Notes: a model not told the origin generated them from the sequence alone. 64,000 nt of DNA from Trichomonas vaginalis G3 (GCF_026262505.1 NC_067206.1:15868205-15932204), one strand, 5' to 3'. Positions 9,940 to 19,161 are shown, counted from the first letter of the stretch. Numbers and translations: made by a program.

Positions 9940-10868
9940 GCCCATAAAATGAATTAAGAACACATAAATTTTTTATCATCTGCGACGTGACGAATACATT
10001 TTAATTTACTCAAGAATGCGTACCCTGATACATTAAATCTAATTCCTGTCTTATTTAATTTCACAACTTTGAAAGGAATGTATGAATAGCTATAAATGAT
10101 GAGAAGATGTTTTATGGGTTGCTTCCATTTTTCTGAAATAAATGAATAAATATAATGTTTATAAGTTTTCATATCTTTTATGTTCTTAATAACGAATGGT
10201 ATAGACCTTTCAACTTCGTCTTCCTTCAGTGCTGTTCTTTCATATGAAACATTATTGGTATCTTCAACAATGAAACCACAATCACATAAAATTTTATAGG
10301 TCCAATGGTTTCTTTTGATATTTATCTAATAATAAAAACTTTATCAACACCTGTGCATTTATTTAAATAATAATTTGTGAAATATTTGATCTTCTTTCTT
10401 AATCGTATTAGTTGCATATGTCACGTTTTTAGGAGCTTTTTGAATTTTTCGGATCTAAGGTGGTGAAAGTAGGATACAGGGGTATTCTTCTTATCAATAA
10501 ATTGTAACTTATGTTTACGAATAAATTTAGTACCTTCTTCTGAAAGTGTTTCGTCTATTTCACCATCTAATAAATTTTGTGTTGATTCTGAGACATAATT
10601 TTTATATCTTTCTTCATGAGATTTCTGAACTTTTGATTCTGAAGCTGGGAATTCATTAAACCCTCTACTTTTTTCATTATATTTTTCAACTTCTCTTAAT
10701 TCCTTAAATTTTTCATCTATTTCATCTCTTATTTTTTCAGTCTTTCAATTTCATTGTATTCATCATCTTTAATCCGTTCTTCATAATATTCAGGGAAAAC
10801 ATCAGGTTCTTTAGGTTTTTCTTCTTCAGATGTGGGATATAAGAAATTATAACATCATCTTTATTCAT
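9940..10868 (-). pseudogene. Remnants of two small genes upstream of PolB in Polinton A-left
   Basis: Corresponds in reverse to 55660-56607 of A-right. The PolB-proximal part encodes a protein with KHYIYSFISEK and GIRFNVSGYAFLSKLK. The distal part (from about 10868 downward) is an acidic coiled-coil-rich protein beginning MNKDD. Both are broken in this copy, with several breaks. Function unknown; conserved position next to PolB suggests a replication-module accessory. Confidence 0.6.
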
Positions 10869-10924
10869 TTTTCCATCATAATCTAAATCATTTAATAACT
10901 CGGCAAATTTTTTGACAATTTCTT

Positions 10925-11022
10925 AATAATATTTATTAACTTCATAACCTACCTCCTCTAATATATCCTTTATTTCCTCGTTTGTGAATCCTAATTTTTA
11001 ACGTTTTAGTTTTGACGCTCAT
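10925..11022 (-). pseudogene. Remnant of the first gene of Polinton A (MSVKT... type)
   Basis: The minus-strand ATG at 11022 begins a Lys-rich short frame related to 55501-55608 in A-right. It is the gene nearest the element's terminal repeat. Too short to classify. Confidence 0.45.
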
Positions 11023-11059
11023 TTCATACAAAATAAAATAAAATATAATAAACATAACT

Positions 11060-11350
11060 AAGTTTTAATTTTTCGTAAGAAGTTTATTTTATTTTTATAT
11101 ATAAATCATTCTTAAGGTCAAACAAACTTCTTATTTTTATATGAAATTCATCCTCTGAATCTGGTTTAAATTTATTTTGTAATAAACAGAAATTCATCAA
11201 AAGTGACGGCTCTCAATTTTTTGACATTTGTAAATTCTAAATTGAATGAGAAAAATGAAATAATACTAAGCATAATACAATATTCTAGATTTAATTATAA
11301 TTAGGAAAAAGTTAGTTTTGAGAGTACTTTTCATAGGCATATAGAATGAA
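11060..11350. other. Subterminal non-coding DNA of Polinton A-left
   Basis: AT-rich, no convincing ORF. It contains the poly-T/A promoter-like stretch before the 11022 gene and leads into the terminal inverted repeat. Nothing else recognised. Confidence 0.5.
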
Positions 11351-11759
11351 ATCTTCTGAAAAATATATCACATAAACTCATATTATTCTAATATATAACT
11401 ATTTTATATAAAAATCAAATTCAATGATCTTAAAAGCGAAGGATAAACCTCAAAATTTACGAATATAATGAGTGGGAATATAATGCTTATCTATCATAAA
11501 ACCATATGAAATATCAATTTTTGCTTTACGCCTAATTTTTGACGACAATTAGCAAAAATGTTAAATGTTAACACTCAGTCCATTTGAATATGAAAAATAA
11601 AATTGACTTTGATTAAATGTTTTTATTTATCATGCAATTCTTCTTGCGACCAAAGATTTGAATAAAACTTCAAAAAATAAGATAGCTTAAAAAATAATAT
11701 ACGGTAGTGTTTACTAATAGATGAATAGTATATAAATTCTATTAAAATTGATTTGATCC
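11351..11759 (-). repeat. Terminal inverted repeat of Polinton A-left (right end)
   Basis: About 410 bp, reverse-complementary to 11849-12262 with only a few differences. The outermost bases read GATTTGATCC at 11750-11759. A third clean copy in the same orientation is at about 36745-37115, and a noisy one is at 24755-25230. Length and position at the element edge fit a Polinton TIR. Confidence 0.8.
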
Positions 11760-11848
11760 AAAAAAATATATAAAATTTGATCATAAATAAAATCGTTTTA
11801 AATTACTTCTTCATTTAAATTATAACAATTATTTTTGGTTTTATATTT
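11760..11848. other. 89-bp spacer between two head-to-head TIRs
   Basis: AT-rich. The same spacer follows the TIR at 37116-37203, after which the sequences diverge. It is therefore either a host target sequence shared by two insertions or an additional subrepeat outside the TIR. Confidence 0.6.
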
Positions 11849-12262
11849 TTTTGGATCAAATCAATTTTAATAGAATTTATATACTATTCATCTATTAGTA
11901 AACACTACCGTATATTATTTTTTAAGCTATCTTATTTTTTGAACTTTTATTCAAATCTTTGGTCGCAAGAAGAATTGCATGATAAATAAAAACATTTAAT
12001 CAAAGTCAATTTTATTTTTCATATTCAAATGGACTGAGTGTTACATTTAACATTTTTTGCTAATTGTCGTAAAAATTAGGCGTAAAGCAAAATTGATATT
12101 TCATATGGTTTTATGATAGATAAGCATTATATTCCCACTCATTATATTCGTAAATTTTGAGGTTTATCCTTCGCTTTAAGATCATTGAATTTGATTTTAT
12201 ATAAAATAGTTATATATTAGAAAATAATATGAGTTTATGTGATATTATTTTTCAGAAGATTT
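11849..12262 (+). repeat. Terminal inverted repeat, left end of the second element
   Basis: Begins GGATCAAATCAATTTTAATA and is the inverted copy of 11351-11759. Similarity stops near the TTTTTCAGAAGATTT sequence at about 12262, after which the two elements differ. This marks the left boundary of the element running to at least 24754. Confidence 0.8.
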
Positions 12263-12369
12263 TGTGTTCTTCTTCAAAATTTTATTTTTTTATTAAAAAG
12301 AATCTTTACAAAATATACATTTACTTTAATTAATATTTAAAAACGTGCTCTATCAAAAGTTCCAAAAAT

Positions 12370-12789
12370 TCAATATTTTAGCTTTTCTGAGGTGTCACTT
12401 TTGATGAATTTCTGTTTACAACAATTTACTTCACAATATTTTTTATATCTTTCATACATATCTTTTTTATTTATTTCCAAATTTTTACAATCACAATAGA
12501 ATAGAGGATATACGTTCATTGGATCTATTTCTATTGCTACTGGGGTTACATTAATTGGTATAGGTACGTTTTCCTCTTCTTCATTTGTGACCTCTATCAC
12601 AGGTATTAAAACATGTTTAAAGTTAACGCTTGAATTTTGACTATACCCTAAACTTTCTCTCAAATCTTTTTTAGCTTTTTCATCTTTTATGTCTAACATT
12701 ATTTCTATTGTATCTGAAGAAAACTTAAGATGGTCTGGTACTGTATAAGCTATAAGCGCTTGTGTGCTAACGAATTTTGATTCACTCAT
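12370..12789 (-). CDS. Unknown 139-aa protein with a C-terminal Cys cluster
   Basis: Starts MSESKFVSTQALIAY. The end holds CDCKNLEINKKDMYERY followed by YCEVNCCKQKF, five Cys in ~30 residues that could bind zinc. The ATG sits behind the ~60 bp promoter cassette shared with 17490-17546 and 55441-55500. A noisy copy is at 25339-25780. Located just inside the TIR. No family recognised. Confidence 0.55.
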   Translation of the reverse strand: MSESKFVSTQALIAYTVPDHLKFSSDTIEIMLDIKDEKAKKDLRESLGYSQNSSVNFKHVLIPVIEVTNEEEENVPIPINVTPVAIEIDPMNVYPLFYCDCKNLEINKKDMYERYKKYCEVNCCKQKFIKSDTSEKLKY

Positions 12790-12853
12790 TTCTTACGAAT
12801 TAAAAAAATAAATTATTCAAAAATGTAAGACATGAATTTTTAAAGTTTATTTT
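12790..12853 (-). promoter_or_regulatory. Shared promoter cassette
   Basis: On the minus strand this contains TTCATGTCTTACATTTTTGA and TTTTTTTAATTCGTAAGAAATG, nearly the same as the sequence before the genes at 17547 and 55501 although the encoded proteins differ after the first residues (MSES versus MSVK). It is probably a mobile or conserved promoter/leader unit. Confidence 0.55.
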
Positions 12854-13444
12854 TTATTCATGAAAATAATTATTTCTAATTTCTTTTACTCTCTCGTATA
12901 TACTAGATTTAAAGAATTCAGAACATTTCCCATAATCTCCTAAATGTTTTCTTATCCCTAACGTGTGCCAGTTATTATATGAAACTGAATAATCTTTATC
13001 TTTATCTTTACACCTTTCATCACTTCCAATATATTTATATCTCAGTTTTGATTTAGCATTTTCATATTCATTAGCGTTTAATAATTCACAGTCTTCCTTT
13101 TTAAATTGATGTTTAAGATATTCAGGATTTAATACTCTACGTTTATATGCTCCTAACTTAGTTCTAAAGGTTTTTCTACAAAATTTAGGAATTCCATCCT
13201 CTTTAATGTCATCAATGATTTCCATTTCATTATTTTCAATTTCTTCTTCTCGTTTATGAGGTCTTTGATTATGACTCCATTGATTCCATGAAATTAAATA
13301 TTCTTTATCATTATATTTATACCTCATTAGCTTATTTTGGCTTTCATATTCATTTAATAATTCACAATCTTCATTTTTAAATTGAAGTTTAACCCATTCA
13401 GGATTTAAACAATGTTTAATTAATCGCGGAATATCTGACATCAT
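12854..13444 (-). CDS. Protein with two copies of a LNPE...EDCELLN...YKY domain (196 aa)
   Basis: Residues ~13-60 and ~105-170 are two copies of one domain: LNPEWVKLQFKNEDCELLN and LNPEYLKHQFKKEDCELLN, each followed by a KLRYKY strand, a Lys/Asp-rich turn, and SYNNWHT or SWNQWSH. The second copy continues IRKHLGDYG. The Trp/His pattern recalls small modules attached to phage or viral nucleases, but I cannot name the family. A single-domain relative is at 16952-17263 on the other strand; a noisy copy is at 25860-26480. Confidence 0.6.
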   Translation of the reverse strand: MMSDIPRLIKHCLNPEWVKLQFKNEDCELLNEYESQNKLMRYKYNDKEYLISWNQWSHNQRPHKREEEIENNEMEIIDDIKEDGIPKFCRKTFRTKLGAYKRRVLNPEYLKHQFKKEDCELLNANEYENAKSKLRYKYIGSDERCKDKDKDYSVSYNNWHTLGIRKHLGDYGKCSEFFKSSIYERVKEIRNNYFHE

Positions 13445-13446
13445 CT

Positions 13447-13605
13447 ATATATAGCTTCTTTTATAAAAGATAAAAAATAAATTATTTTAAAATTAATGTT
13501 AATTTTTTAATGATTTATAAATAAATATATTTTAATGCATCGTCTATATATATAGATGTAACAAAAAAAGTCACTAAACCCGTCATATCCTACTACTGCA
13601 AATAC
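13447..13605 (-). repeat. Left arm of inverted promoter repeat around the ZIP cargo
   Basis: The leader of the 12854-13444 gene (TTAACATTAATTTTAAAATA... on the minus strand) and the more distal GGGTTTAGTGACTTTTTTTG block both recur in inverted orientation at 16828-16950 before the paralogous gene at 16952. The two arms enclose about 3.2 kb holding the unknown gene at 13661 and the ZIP-like gene. Confidence 0.6.
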
Positions 13606-13660
13606 AATTTGTTGCAATAACACTTCTATCAATTTTTACAATCTCCTTGAAATTGAAGAA

Positions 13661-14097
13661 ATGAATCCATTTGATTTTTTTTATTTCTCAATTCAATATA
13701 AAGAGATATTAAATTGCGATGATTTTCCAAAAGTTACAGAAGTAATCACAGGTTTAATCTCAGCTTCAAATATTAATGCTATTATGCGAATTTGCCAAAA
13801 AATTTGGATAAAATTACATTTTATAAATGCAATTATTGCCATATTACCTCAATATGGAATTTTATCACAAATGCAGCAATAATTCTTCCTGATGAAGATT
13901 TATTAATCAAATTATTAAAATTCATAGAAAAAACAGAAAAAGCAACAGATGAATTATTCGAACCGGAGAATGATTTGGGTTTCTATGAATATTTAAATTC
14001 GATTATCTCAGATATTACATCTGCGAGAAATAAGCAATTTCTCTTGGAATTTCTAAATACCCATGAAGATGACTTCACTTATGATCAAACATTGTGA
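13661..14097 (+). pseudogene. Possible host-derived gene, overlapping frames
   Basis: Two open stretches, 13661-13882 (MNPFDFFYFSIQYKEIL) and 13792-14097 (ending EFLNTHEDDFTYDQTL), overlap in different frames and together look like one helical, acidic protein with a frame change between 13792 and 13882. The helical pattern recalls N-termini of trichomonad ankyrin-type proteins, but no ankyrin repeat is present, so I leave it unnamed. It shares the cargo segment with the ZIP-like gene. A noisy copy is at 26690-27230. Confidence 0.35.
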
Positions 14098-15770
14098 GGT
14101 CATTTTTGATCAACAAATTAATTGAAATTCCGATCAAAAAAAATTCACAAATTGGATCAAAAAAATCGAATCTCAAGTTAAAAATTAAAAATTTCTACAT
14201 TTTTATCAAATTTAGATTTTTTTTCAAATCATGCGAATTGATTGAATAATTGCATATTTTATCCCATGCATCTAGAAGTATGTGTAATATTTTTGCTTTC
14301 ATCAAGAAATTGTCGAATTTGATCTTAATTTTTTTTGAAAAATATACTTTTAGAAAAAGAAATAGTGATTGAATAGCTGCCCATGCTGTAAAAGGGTTAT
14401 TTTTACAAGTAAAAAATGTTATTTTTCGAGCAAGTCGAGGCTTTTTTACCATCTTATTTTTGAAAAATTTACGAAAAATTATATCTGAAAAAACGCTTCA
14501 TTTTGATATCTTACAATGATAAAATACCAATGTTGCTGGGATATAATAGCTACACCTGGACATCTACTACATTAATGCGTATGACAGGTAAAGTTGATTT
14601 CAAAAGTATAGCCTGGAAAGATTACAATAAATCAACGATAATTCAAAAAAATTTCTTATAAGTTAACATAATAAAAATTTAATTTTTATATTGCTTGTAT
14701 TATACTTAAGTATATAATATATTTAAATCTTAGAATGAAAATTCGGGACGCCCTAGCTATTCAATTTTCCCTTAGGACGCCCATAAACCTCTCAAAAATG
14801 TGATGTAAATATCACAATTTTGAGAAATTTACACTAGGACGCCTTAGGACGCCAACCCCCCTTTTTACCAGTAGTTCTTCGTAAGCAAAAATATTGAAAA
14901 AAGATGATCAATTAAATGCGAAAATTCATGAAACAATGTTAAACTTTTGAAAATTTCAAAGTTATTGTAAATAACACGATAAAATGCTTGAATATCTTTA
15001 AAAATGTATATTGTATTACTTTAATAAGTAGAGAGTAATACGATTGTGAAATTCTCGTTATTCTATAGGAAAAAATAACAATAATCAAAAAAGTTGATTG
15101 CCATTCGAACTTGAGCAGACACCAAAAATAAGCCCATTTTAGCGGTTATACTACTATACATTTCATTTATTTAATCAAAATTTAAATATATATTTGTATT
15201 CCAAATATGCTTCAAACTATTTTCATTATGAACGAATTACTTATGAAAGTCAATATATTTGTGTTATGTCTTAATATGCTCTATTTCGGTTATATTCACA
15301 ATCATACCTTCTATATTCTTATTTTTTTCGCAAATTAAATTTAAATCATCAAGAAAACGACAATGTAATTTTGCAATCATGATACATTTCAATCACATCT
15401 TATTGATTTATGAGACAATGCAATTAAAACATATTCTTTTTTTATTTTTCAATTTTCTCGTTCAGAAGAAAGTAGTTATTGTAATGATTCAAGTTGTTAA
15501 CCTGGTTACTTCATTTTTAACATGAAATATATCTCATTTTAGAATTAATCATTAAAACGTAGGGGAGAGTCTTTCATTCAAAATTGTGAGAATACGGTTT
15601 TTTTCACCAACATAAAATTTGTCACCAAAACCCCCATACTGTTTAGAATATCGTTTACAAGATCAAAACTGAATTCATTTTAATCTATGAAACGACTGCA
15701 TATTAGATTTATCCAGGTCTTGCGGAGAATTAAGTTTTTGAGATAATTCACTTTTCCTTTTTTGCCAAAA
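14098..15770. other. Non-coding stretch inside the cargo segment
   Basis: AT-rich, with no ORF I trust; the ORF at 15259-15525 has a Phe/Ile-rich, low-complexity product and no start context. It contains a GACGCC-repeat/hairpin locus at 14745-14860 and a short leader before the ZIP-like gene. Otherwise nothing recognised. Confidence 0.5.
14745..14860. repeat. GGACGCC direct repeats around a hairpin
   Basis: GGACGCC occurs at about 14748, 14775, 14837 and 14847. Between the second and third lies an inverted repeat at 14791-14824 (CTCAAAAATGTGAT, short loop, ATCACAATTTTGAG; one mismatch). This GC-richer patch stands out from its surroundings and could be a protein-binding site, a MITE edge or a small structured RNA. 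Confidence 0.45.
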
Positions 15771-16604
15771 ATGGAGCTGAAAGAAAAATTTTTAATCTTC
15801 TCAATTGCACTTTTTATTGCTTCATTATTATGCTGCAATCTCAGTAGATTTTTCAGACCAGGCCCTTTAATGATTTGCGCTCAATCGTTTGCAAGCGGAT
15901 CATTAATCAGCTTGGCATTTCTCACTTACTTGGCAGATGCTATAAATATTTATAATTCAAATCTAGATTATCTCAAATATCCAGAGCATTTATACATTGC
16001 TTTGGGCGTTTTTGTTCTTTTCACCCTCATGGAACACATTCCTGGCAGTCAAAGTCGTTTATCAATGCAAGATTCTATGAATTCTGAAGGTTCTACACGT
16101 GATTTTTCACACTTTCTCGTTCATCATTTCTCAACTGTTCCTTCAAAATCACATTTTATAATTTCATACTTATTTTTAATAGCAAACGCAATTTTAATGG
16201 GCTTAGCTTTACTTTGTTCCGTTTGTTGCGATAAAAAGAATATTTATGCAGTTTTCATAGCATATTCAATCGCTAAAATGGTTGAATCATTTACTTTAGG
16301 CTTACTACTGCAATCATCCCAATCAAAATTACTTATATTTTGGGTACTAACTACAATTTACTCTATAGCTACGCCAATTACGTATATTTCATTTAATTAC
16401 CCAGAACAAAAGAATATCGGAAAACGAGCACAAGGAATACTTACTTCTATATCAATGGGATTTTTCCTTTATCTCGGAATCCTTCTTTGGCGTGCTACAT
16501 TTTTATTACCATTCGATTGGAGAAAATACGAACTATTCATAGTTTGCGCTTCATTCGCTGTCGCTATTATTATTCAAGCAGTTTCTGTTATTGATTACAA
16601 TTAA
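15771..16604 (+). CDS. ZIP-family-like multi-pass membrane protein (277 aa)
   Basis: The ATG at 15771 begins MELKEKFLIFSIALF. About seven to eight hydrophobic segments are visible, with a polar loop rich in Ser (SQSRLSMQDSMNSEGS) after the third. The arrangement ('ASGSLISLAFLTYLADA' in an early helix, then 'ANAILMGLALL' and 'SIAKMVESFTLGLLLQSS', then 'SIATPITYISF') follows ZIP transporters. The usual His ligands of the paired helices are replaced (N, M, K), so metal transport is doubtful; only the Glu of the second is kept. Looks whole. It lies inside the Polinton-bounded region between inverted promoter repeats, suggesting captured host cargo. A noisy copy is at 29036-29905. Confidence 0.6.
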   Translation: MELKEKFLIFSIALFIASLLCCNLSRFFRPGPLMICAQSFASGSLISLAFLTYLADAINIYNSNLDYLKYPEHLYIALGVFVLFTLMEHIPGSQSRLSMQDSMNSEGSTRDFSHFLVHHFSTVPSKSHFIISYLFLIANAILMGLALLCSVCCDKKNIYAVFIAYSIAKMVESFTLGLLLQSSQSKLLIFWVLTTIYSIATPITYISFNYPEQKNIGKRAQGILTSISMGFFLYLGILLWRATFLLPFDWRKYELFIVCASFAVAIIIQAVSVIDYN

Positions 16605-16827
16605 ATTTACAAAATTATTTTTTTGTTTTATATACAAAATGTAATACGTAAGTCTAGAAGTTTAGATTATCTAATTCTTGTTAAATTAATAAAAATTTAT
16701 CCTTTATTTTGTTATCAATTTTTTTTATAAATAGATTTTAGATTACACAAAACAACTACCCTTAAATGTGACATTGAACATACTGCTTTTTATACAAATC
16801 ATATCTTTTGATTGGATGATTTTAAAG
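16605..16827. other. 3' region of the ZIP-like gene
   Basis: AT-rich, with several T runs and AATAAA-like strings (AATTAATAAAAATTTATCC near 16684). No gene seen. Confidence 0.4.
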
Positions 16828-16950
16828 TAGTAGTATAGGATGGGTTATGTGACATTTTTTGTAAACGTAAGAATTCTCACATAATTGAACGATTTTGTAT
16901 CATTATTTTTAACATTAATTTTAAAATAATTTATTTTTTATTCTTACATA
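16828..16950 (+). repeat. Right arm of inverted promoter repeat
   Basis: Contains AGTATAGGATGGGTTATGTG followed by a TTTTTTGTAAACG stretch and the TTAACATTAATTTTAAAATA leader of the following gene. It is the inverse of 13447-13605. The first ~75 bp also recur directly at 17266-17348, on the far side of the small gene. Confidence 0.55.
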
Positions 16951-16951
16951 A

Positions 16952-17263
16952 ATGACCCAACAAGTAAAACCAGATAAAATAGATTATCGAATTTTAGAGG
17001 ATGGTGTTCCTGTTTATATTCAAAGATTTAAAGGGAAGCAATATTATAGAATTCTTAATCCTGAATACATAAAACATTTATTTAAAAAGGAAGACTGTGA
17101 ATTATTAAACGTTAATGAATATGAAACCAATAAATCAAAATTGAAATATAAATATATTGGAAGTGATGAAAGATGCAAAAATAAAGATAAAGTTTATACA
17201 GTTTCATATAATGAATGGAAAACCAATAAGATAAGAAAACATTTAGGAGATTATGGGAAGTAG
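16952..17263 (+). CDS. Single-domain paralogue of the LNPE...EDCELLN protein (103 aa)
   Basis: Begins MTQQVKPDKIDYRILED and carries one domain: LNPEYIKHLFKKEDCELLN, KYKYIGSDERCKNKDK, YTVSYNEWKTNKIRKHLGD. It ends at the LGDYGK position where the paralogue at 12854 continues for another ~23 residues, so it may be shortened. Start context is TTATTCTTACATAAATG, like PolB of A-right. A noisy copy is at 30249-30560. Family not named. Confidence 0.55.
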   Translation: MTQQVKPDKIDYRILEDGVPVYIQRFKGKQYYRILNPEYIKHLFKKEDCELLNVNEYETNKSKLKYKYIGSDERCKNKDKVYTVSYNEWKTNKIRKHLGDYGK

Positions 17264-17265
17264 TA

Positions 17266-17348
17266 TATAATGCGGGTTTTGTGACTTTTTTTGTAAACGT
17301 AAGAATTCATACAATATCGAGCGATTTTGTATCATTTTTTTTTAACAT
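17266..17348 (+). repeat. Direct repeat of the 16839-16916 block
   Basis: GCGGGTTTTGTGACTTTTTT, then GTAAACGTAAGAATTCA and GATTTTGTATCATT, repeated from the upstream side of the preceding small gene. The gene is thus bracketed by ~75 bp direct repeats. Confidence 0.55.
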
Positions 17349-17579
17349 ATGAAGTAAAAAATGTATGATTCTTACGGTTTTTATTCTTACGTTTTTGAAT
17401 AAATCAAGATTTAAAAAATTTTCAAAATTGTAAGACATTTACACTAAACCCATACATAATGAAATAAAAAAAATAAAAAAAATAAAAAAATAAACTTTAA
17501 AAATTCATGTCTTACATTTTTGAATAATTTATTTTTTTTAATTTGTATGAAAATGAGTGTCAAAACTAACAACGTTAAA

Positions 17580-17614
<35 letters not shown>

Positions 17615-17740
17615 TAGTGGGGCTTCCAGGCACTTCGTGCCTTCTAGCCCTGAAGATGTTTAGTATAAATGAAGTTCTTATATACGGGTCTTCCAGGAGC
17701 TTTTCACAAATTATATATGTTTTCATGTTTTGTCAAGACT
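17349..17740. other. Orphan promoter cassette, start codon and A-tract
   Basis: 17490-17546 repeats the ~60 bp cassette seen before 12789 and 55501 and leads to ATGAAAATGAGTGTCAAAAC at 17547, but the gene start runs into an A-tract of 28 bases (17585-17612). After it comes unrelated sequence of Polinton lineage B. This is therefore a join between two kinds of element, with the first gene of an A-type element cut off. Confidence 0.55.
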
Positions 17741-17754
17741 TCTTCGTAAAATCA

Positions 17755-17830
17755 GACAAAAATAATGTTTAGGGTAGAAGGTTAGATATAACCTCTTTTC
17801 TAACCTCTTTTCTACCCTCTTGAATTTTCA
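17755..17830 (+). other. Five-arm covarying motif, Polinton B copy
   Basis: Arms GGGTAG (17772), GGTTAG (17780), TAACC (17789), CTAACC (17800), CTACCC (17812), preceded by AAAAATAATGTTTA and followed by TTGAATTTTCA. Flanked on both sides by partial 25-bp units (TGTTTTGTCAAGACTTCTTC). See the findings for its other copies and compensating changes. Lies 70 bp upstream of the methyltransferase. Confidence 0.7.
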
Positions 17831-17900
17831 AGACTTCTTCGTACATGTTTTGTCACTTTTCTGTCACTTTTCAGGAAAAAACATTTTTATTGTATATAAA

Positions 17901-18704
17901 ATGAATTTTACAAAACCACCGTTACCCTTCTTTGGAAATAAGAGTAGATGTAAAGATATTCTATTGAGAGAACTTAAGAAACTACCGAATGGTCTAACAT
18001 TTGTAGACTTGTTCGGTGGAAGTTTCTATATATCTCATTTGTGCCATACAATATTTCCTGACTCAAAGATTATATGCAATGACTTCGACAACTATATGAA
18101 CCGTCTCAAACATATACCAGACACAAACAAAATATTGAAAGAGTTAAAAGAAAAGATACCTATAGGTAAGATGGAACGTATACCATTAGATAAGAAAAAT
18201 ACTGTCAGAGAGGTTTTGAAAAAGGCAGAGTATATTGACTGGGATAGTATATCTGCTAGACTATTATATAGTGGTGCTATAAGAGTTCATGACATTGAAA
18301 CACTTATGTCAAAAGTTTTATATCTTAACTATACAAATGTTTTCAAAGAGAACATAGAAAAATATATTGAGGGTATAGAGTTTGTGAGATGTCATTGGAC
18401 AGAGTTGTATGAAAAATATAAAGACAAGGAAAATGTTTTCTTTATAGTGGACCCGCCGTTCTATAACACATGGGATTTTCAATACCAAGTAGACTGGACT
18501 TTGAGAGACTCTTTAGAAACTTTAGACGTTTTACATAACCATCCATGCTTTTACTTTACATCCGATAAAAGTGGTTTGGAAAGTGTCATGAGATGGTTAG
18601 AGGACATACATGACTATGAGTTTAGATACGATAAGATAGAATATGAGAGAGGTCCTATAAACTGGAAGAAAGTGTCACAACAAAGAAATTTTATTGGTAA
18701 GTAA
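17901..18704 (+). CDS. Dam-like (D12 class) adenine-N6 DNA methyltransferase
   Basis: 267 residues, usual for the family. The SAM-binding loop is PFFGNKSR (residues 9-16), followed by FVDLFGGSFYISH (34-46), the NDFDN acidic motif (60-64) and the catalytic DPPF motif at 184-187 (DPPY-type). The C-terminal half carries FYFTSDKSG. I start at the ATG at 17901 because it follows TTTTTATTGTATATAAAATG; the frame also opens upstream. Its stop codon abuts the next gene's ATG. Trichomonas vaginalis is known to carry adenine DNA methylation and methyltransferases of this general type. Likely role: marking element DNA. A noisy copy is at 31203-32010. Confidence 0.85.
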   Translation: MNFTKPPLPFFGNKSRCKDILLRELKKLPNGLTFVDLFGGSFYISHLCHTIFPDSKIICNDFDNYMNRLKHIPDTNKILKELKEKIPIGKMERIPLDKKNTVREVLKKAEYIDWDSISARLLYSGAIRVHDIETLMSKVLYLNYTNVFKENIEKYIEGIEFVRCHWTELYEKYKDKENVFFIVDPPFYNTWDFQYQVDWTLRDSLETLDVLHNHPCFYFTSDKSGLESVMRWLEDIHDYEFRYDKIEYERGPINWKKVSQQRNFIGK

Positions 18705-18926
18705 ATGTGGTTTGAAATAGGACTACTTGTTTTAGGTTTTTCCATTGTGTCATTTACTTATTTGACGTGGCAGAAAGGTACAGAGAATATGAAGATGAAC
18801 CAATACCAGCAAATGTTCAGCATATGTACTCGTAAGAGATATTTTTATCTAATATTAAATGGACGCACAGAACTTAGCGAATGCACAGCAACCTGGACAA
18901 CCAAACCCAGAGAATATTCCAAATGA
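18705..18926 (+). CDS. Small single-span membrane protein, lineage B
   Basis: MWFEIGLLVLGFSIVSFTYL is a clear N-terminal hydrophobic helix, followed by a polar tail. It begins directly after the methyltransferase stop. The 3' part overlaps the next gene's leader, so its true end is uncertain. Polintons and adenoviruses often carry such small membrane proteins; no family assigned. Confidence 0.45.
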   Translation: MWFEIGLLVLGFSIVSFTYLTWQKGTENMKMNQYQQMFSICTRKRYFYLILNGRTELSECTATWTTKPREYSK

Positions 18927-19161
18927 AGTTAGAATACAAACTGCAATGGCAAACTATGGTCAAGTGCCAACAGATGTACAAATGCAAACTGCCATGTCAA
19001 ATGACGCTGCGTTAGGTTTGCCACCATGGTATGCAAATATGAGATGGAAAGAGTTTTATACAAACCCTGAAGTGGGATATAAACAACTTTATGCAGATGA
19101 CGCGAACACAGGAGTTGACCCAGAATATGTTTTCTACCAGAGAGAGAAACAGAATGTATGA
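18859..19161 (+). CDS. Small Asn/Gln-rich protein, lineage B (100 aa)
   Basis: MDAQNLANAQQPGQPNPE, two short internal repeats (VRIQTAMANYGQVP, VQMQTAMSNDAALG), and a tail with Tyr/Trp (LPPWYANMRWKEFYTNPEVG). Start context is TTTTTATCTAATATTAAATG. Unknown function; the context suggests a virion protein. A noisy copy is at 32168-32450. Confidence 0.5.
   Translation: MDAQNLANAQQPGQPNPENIPNEVRIQTAMANYGQVPTDVQMQTAMSNDAALGLPPWYANMRWKEFYTNPEVGYKQLYADDANTGVDPEYVFYQREKQNV

Noticed and set aside
15259-15525. Possible membrane protein (88 aa)
   Set aside because: Phe/Ile-rich AT-driven frame with no promoter motif and no conserved pattern; the noisy copy does not help.
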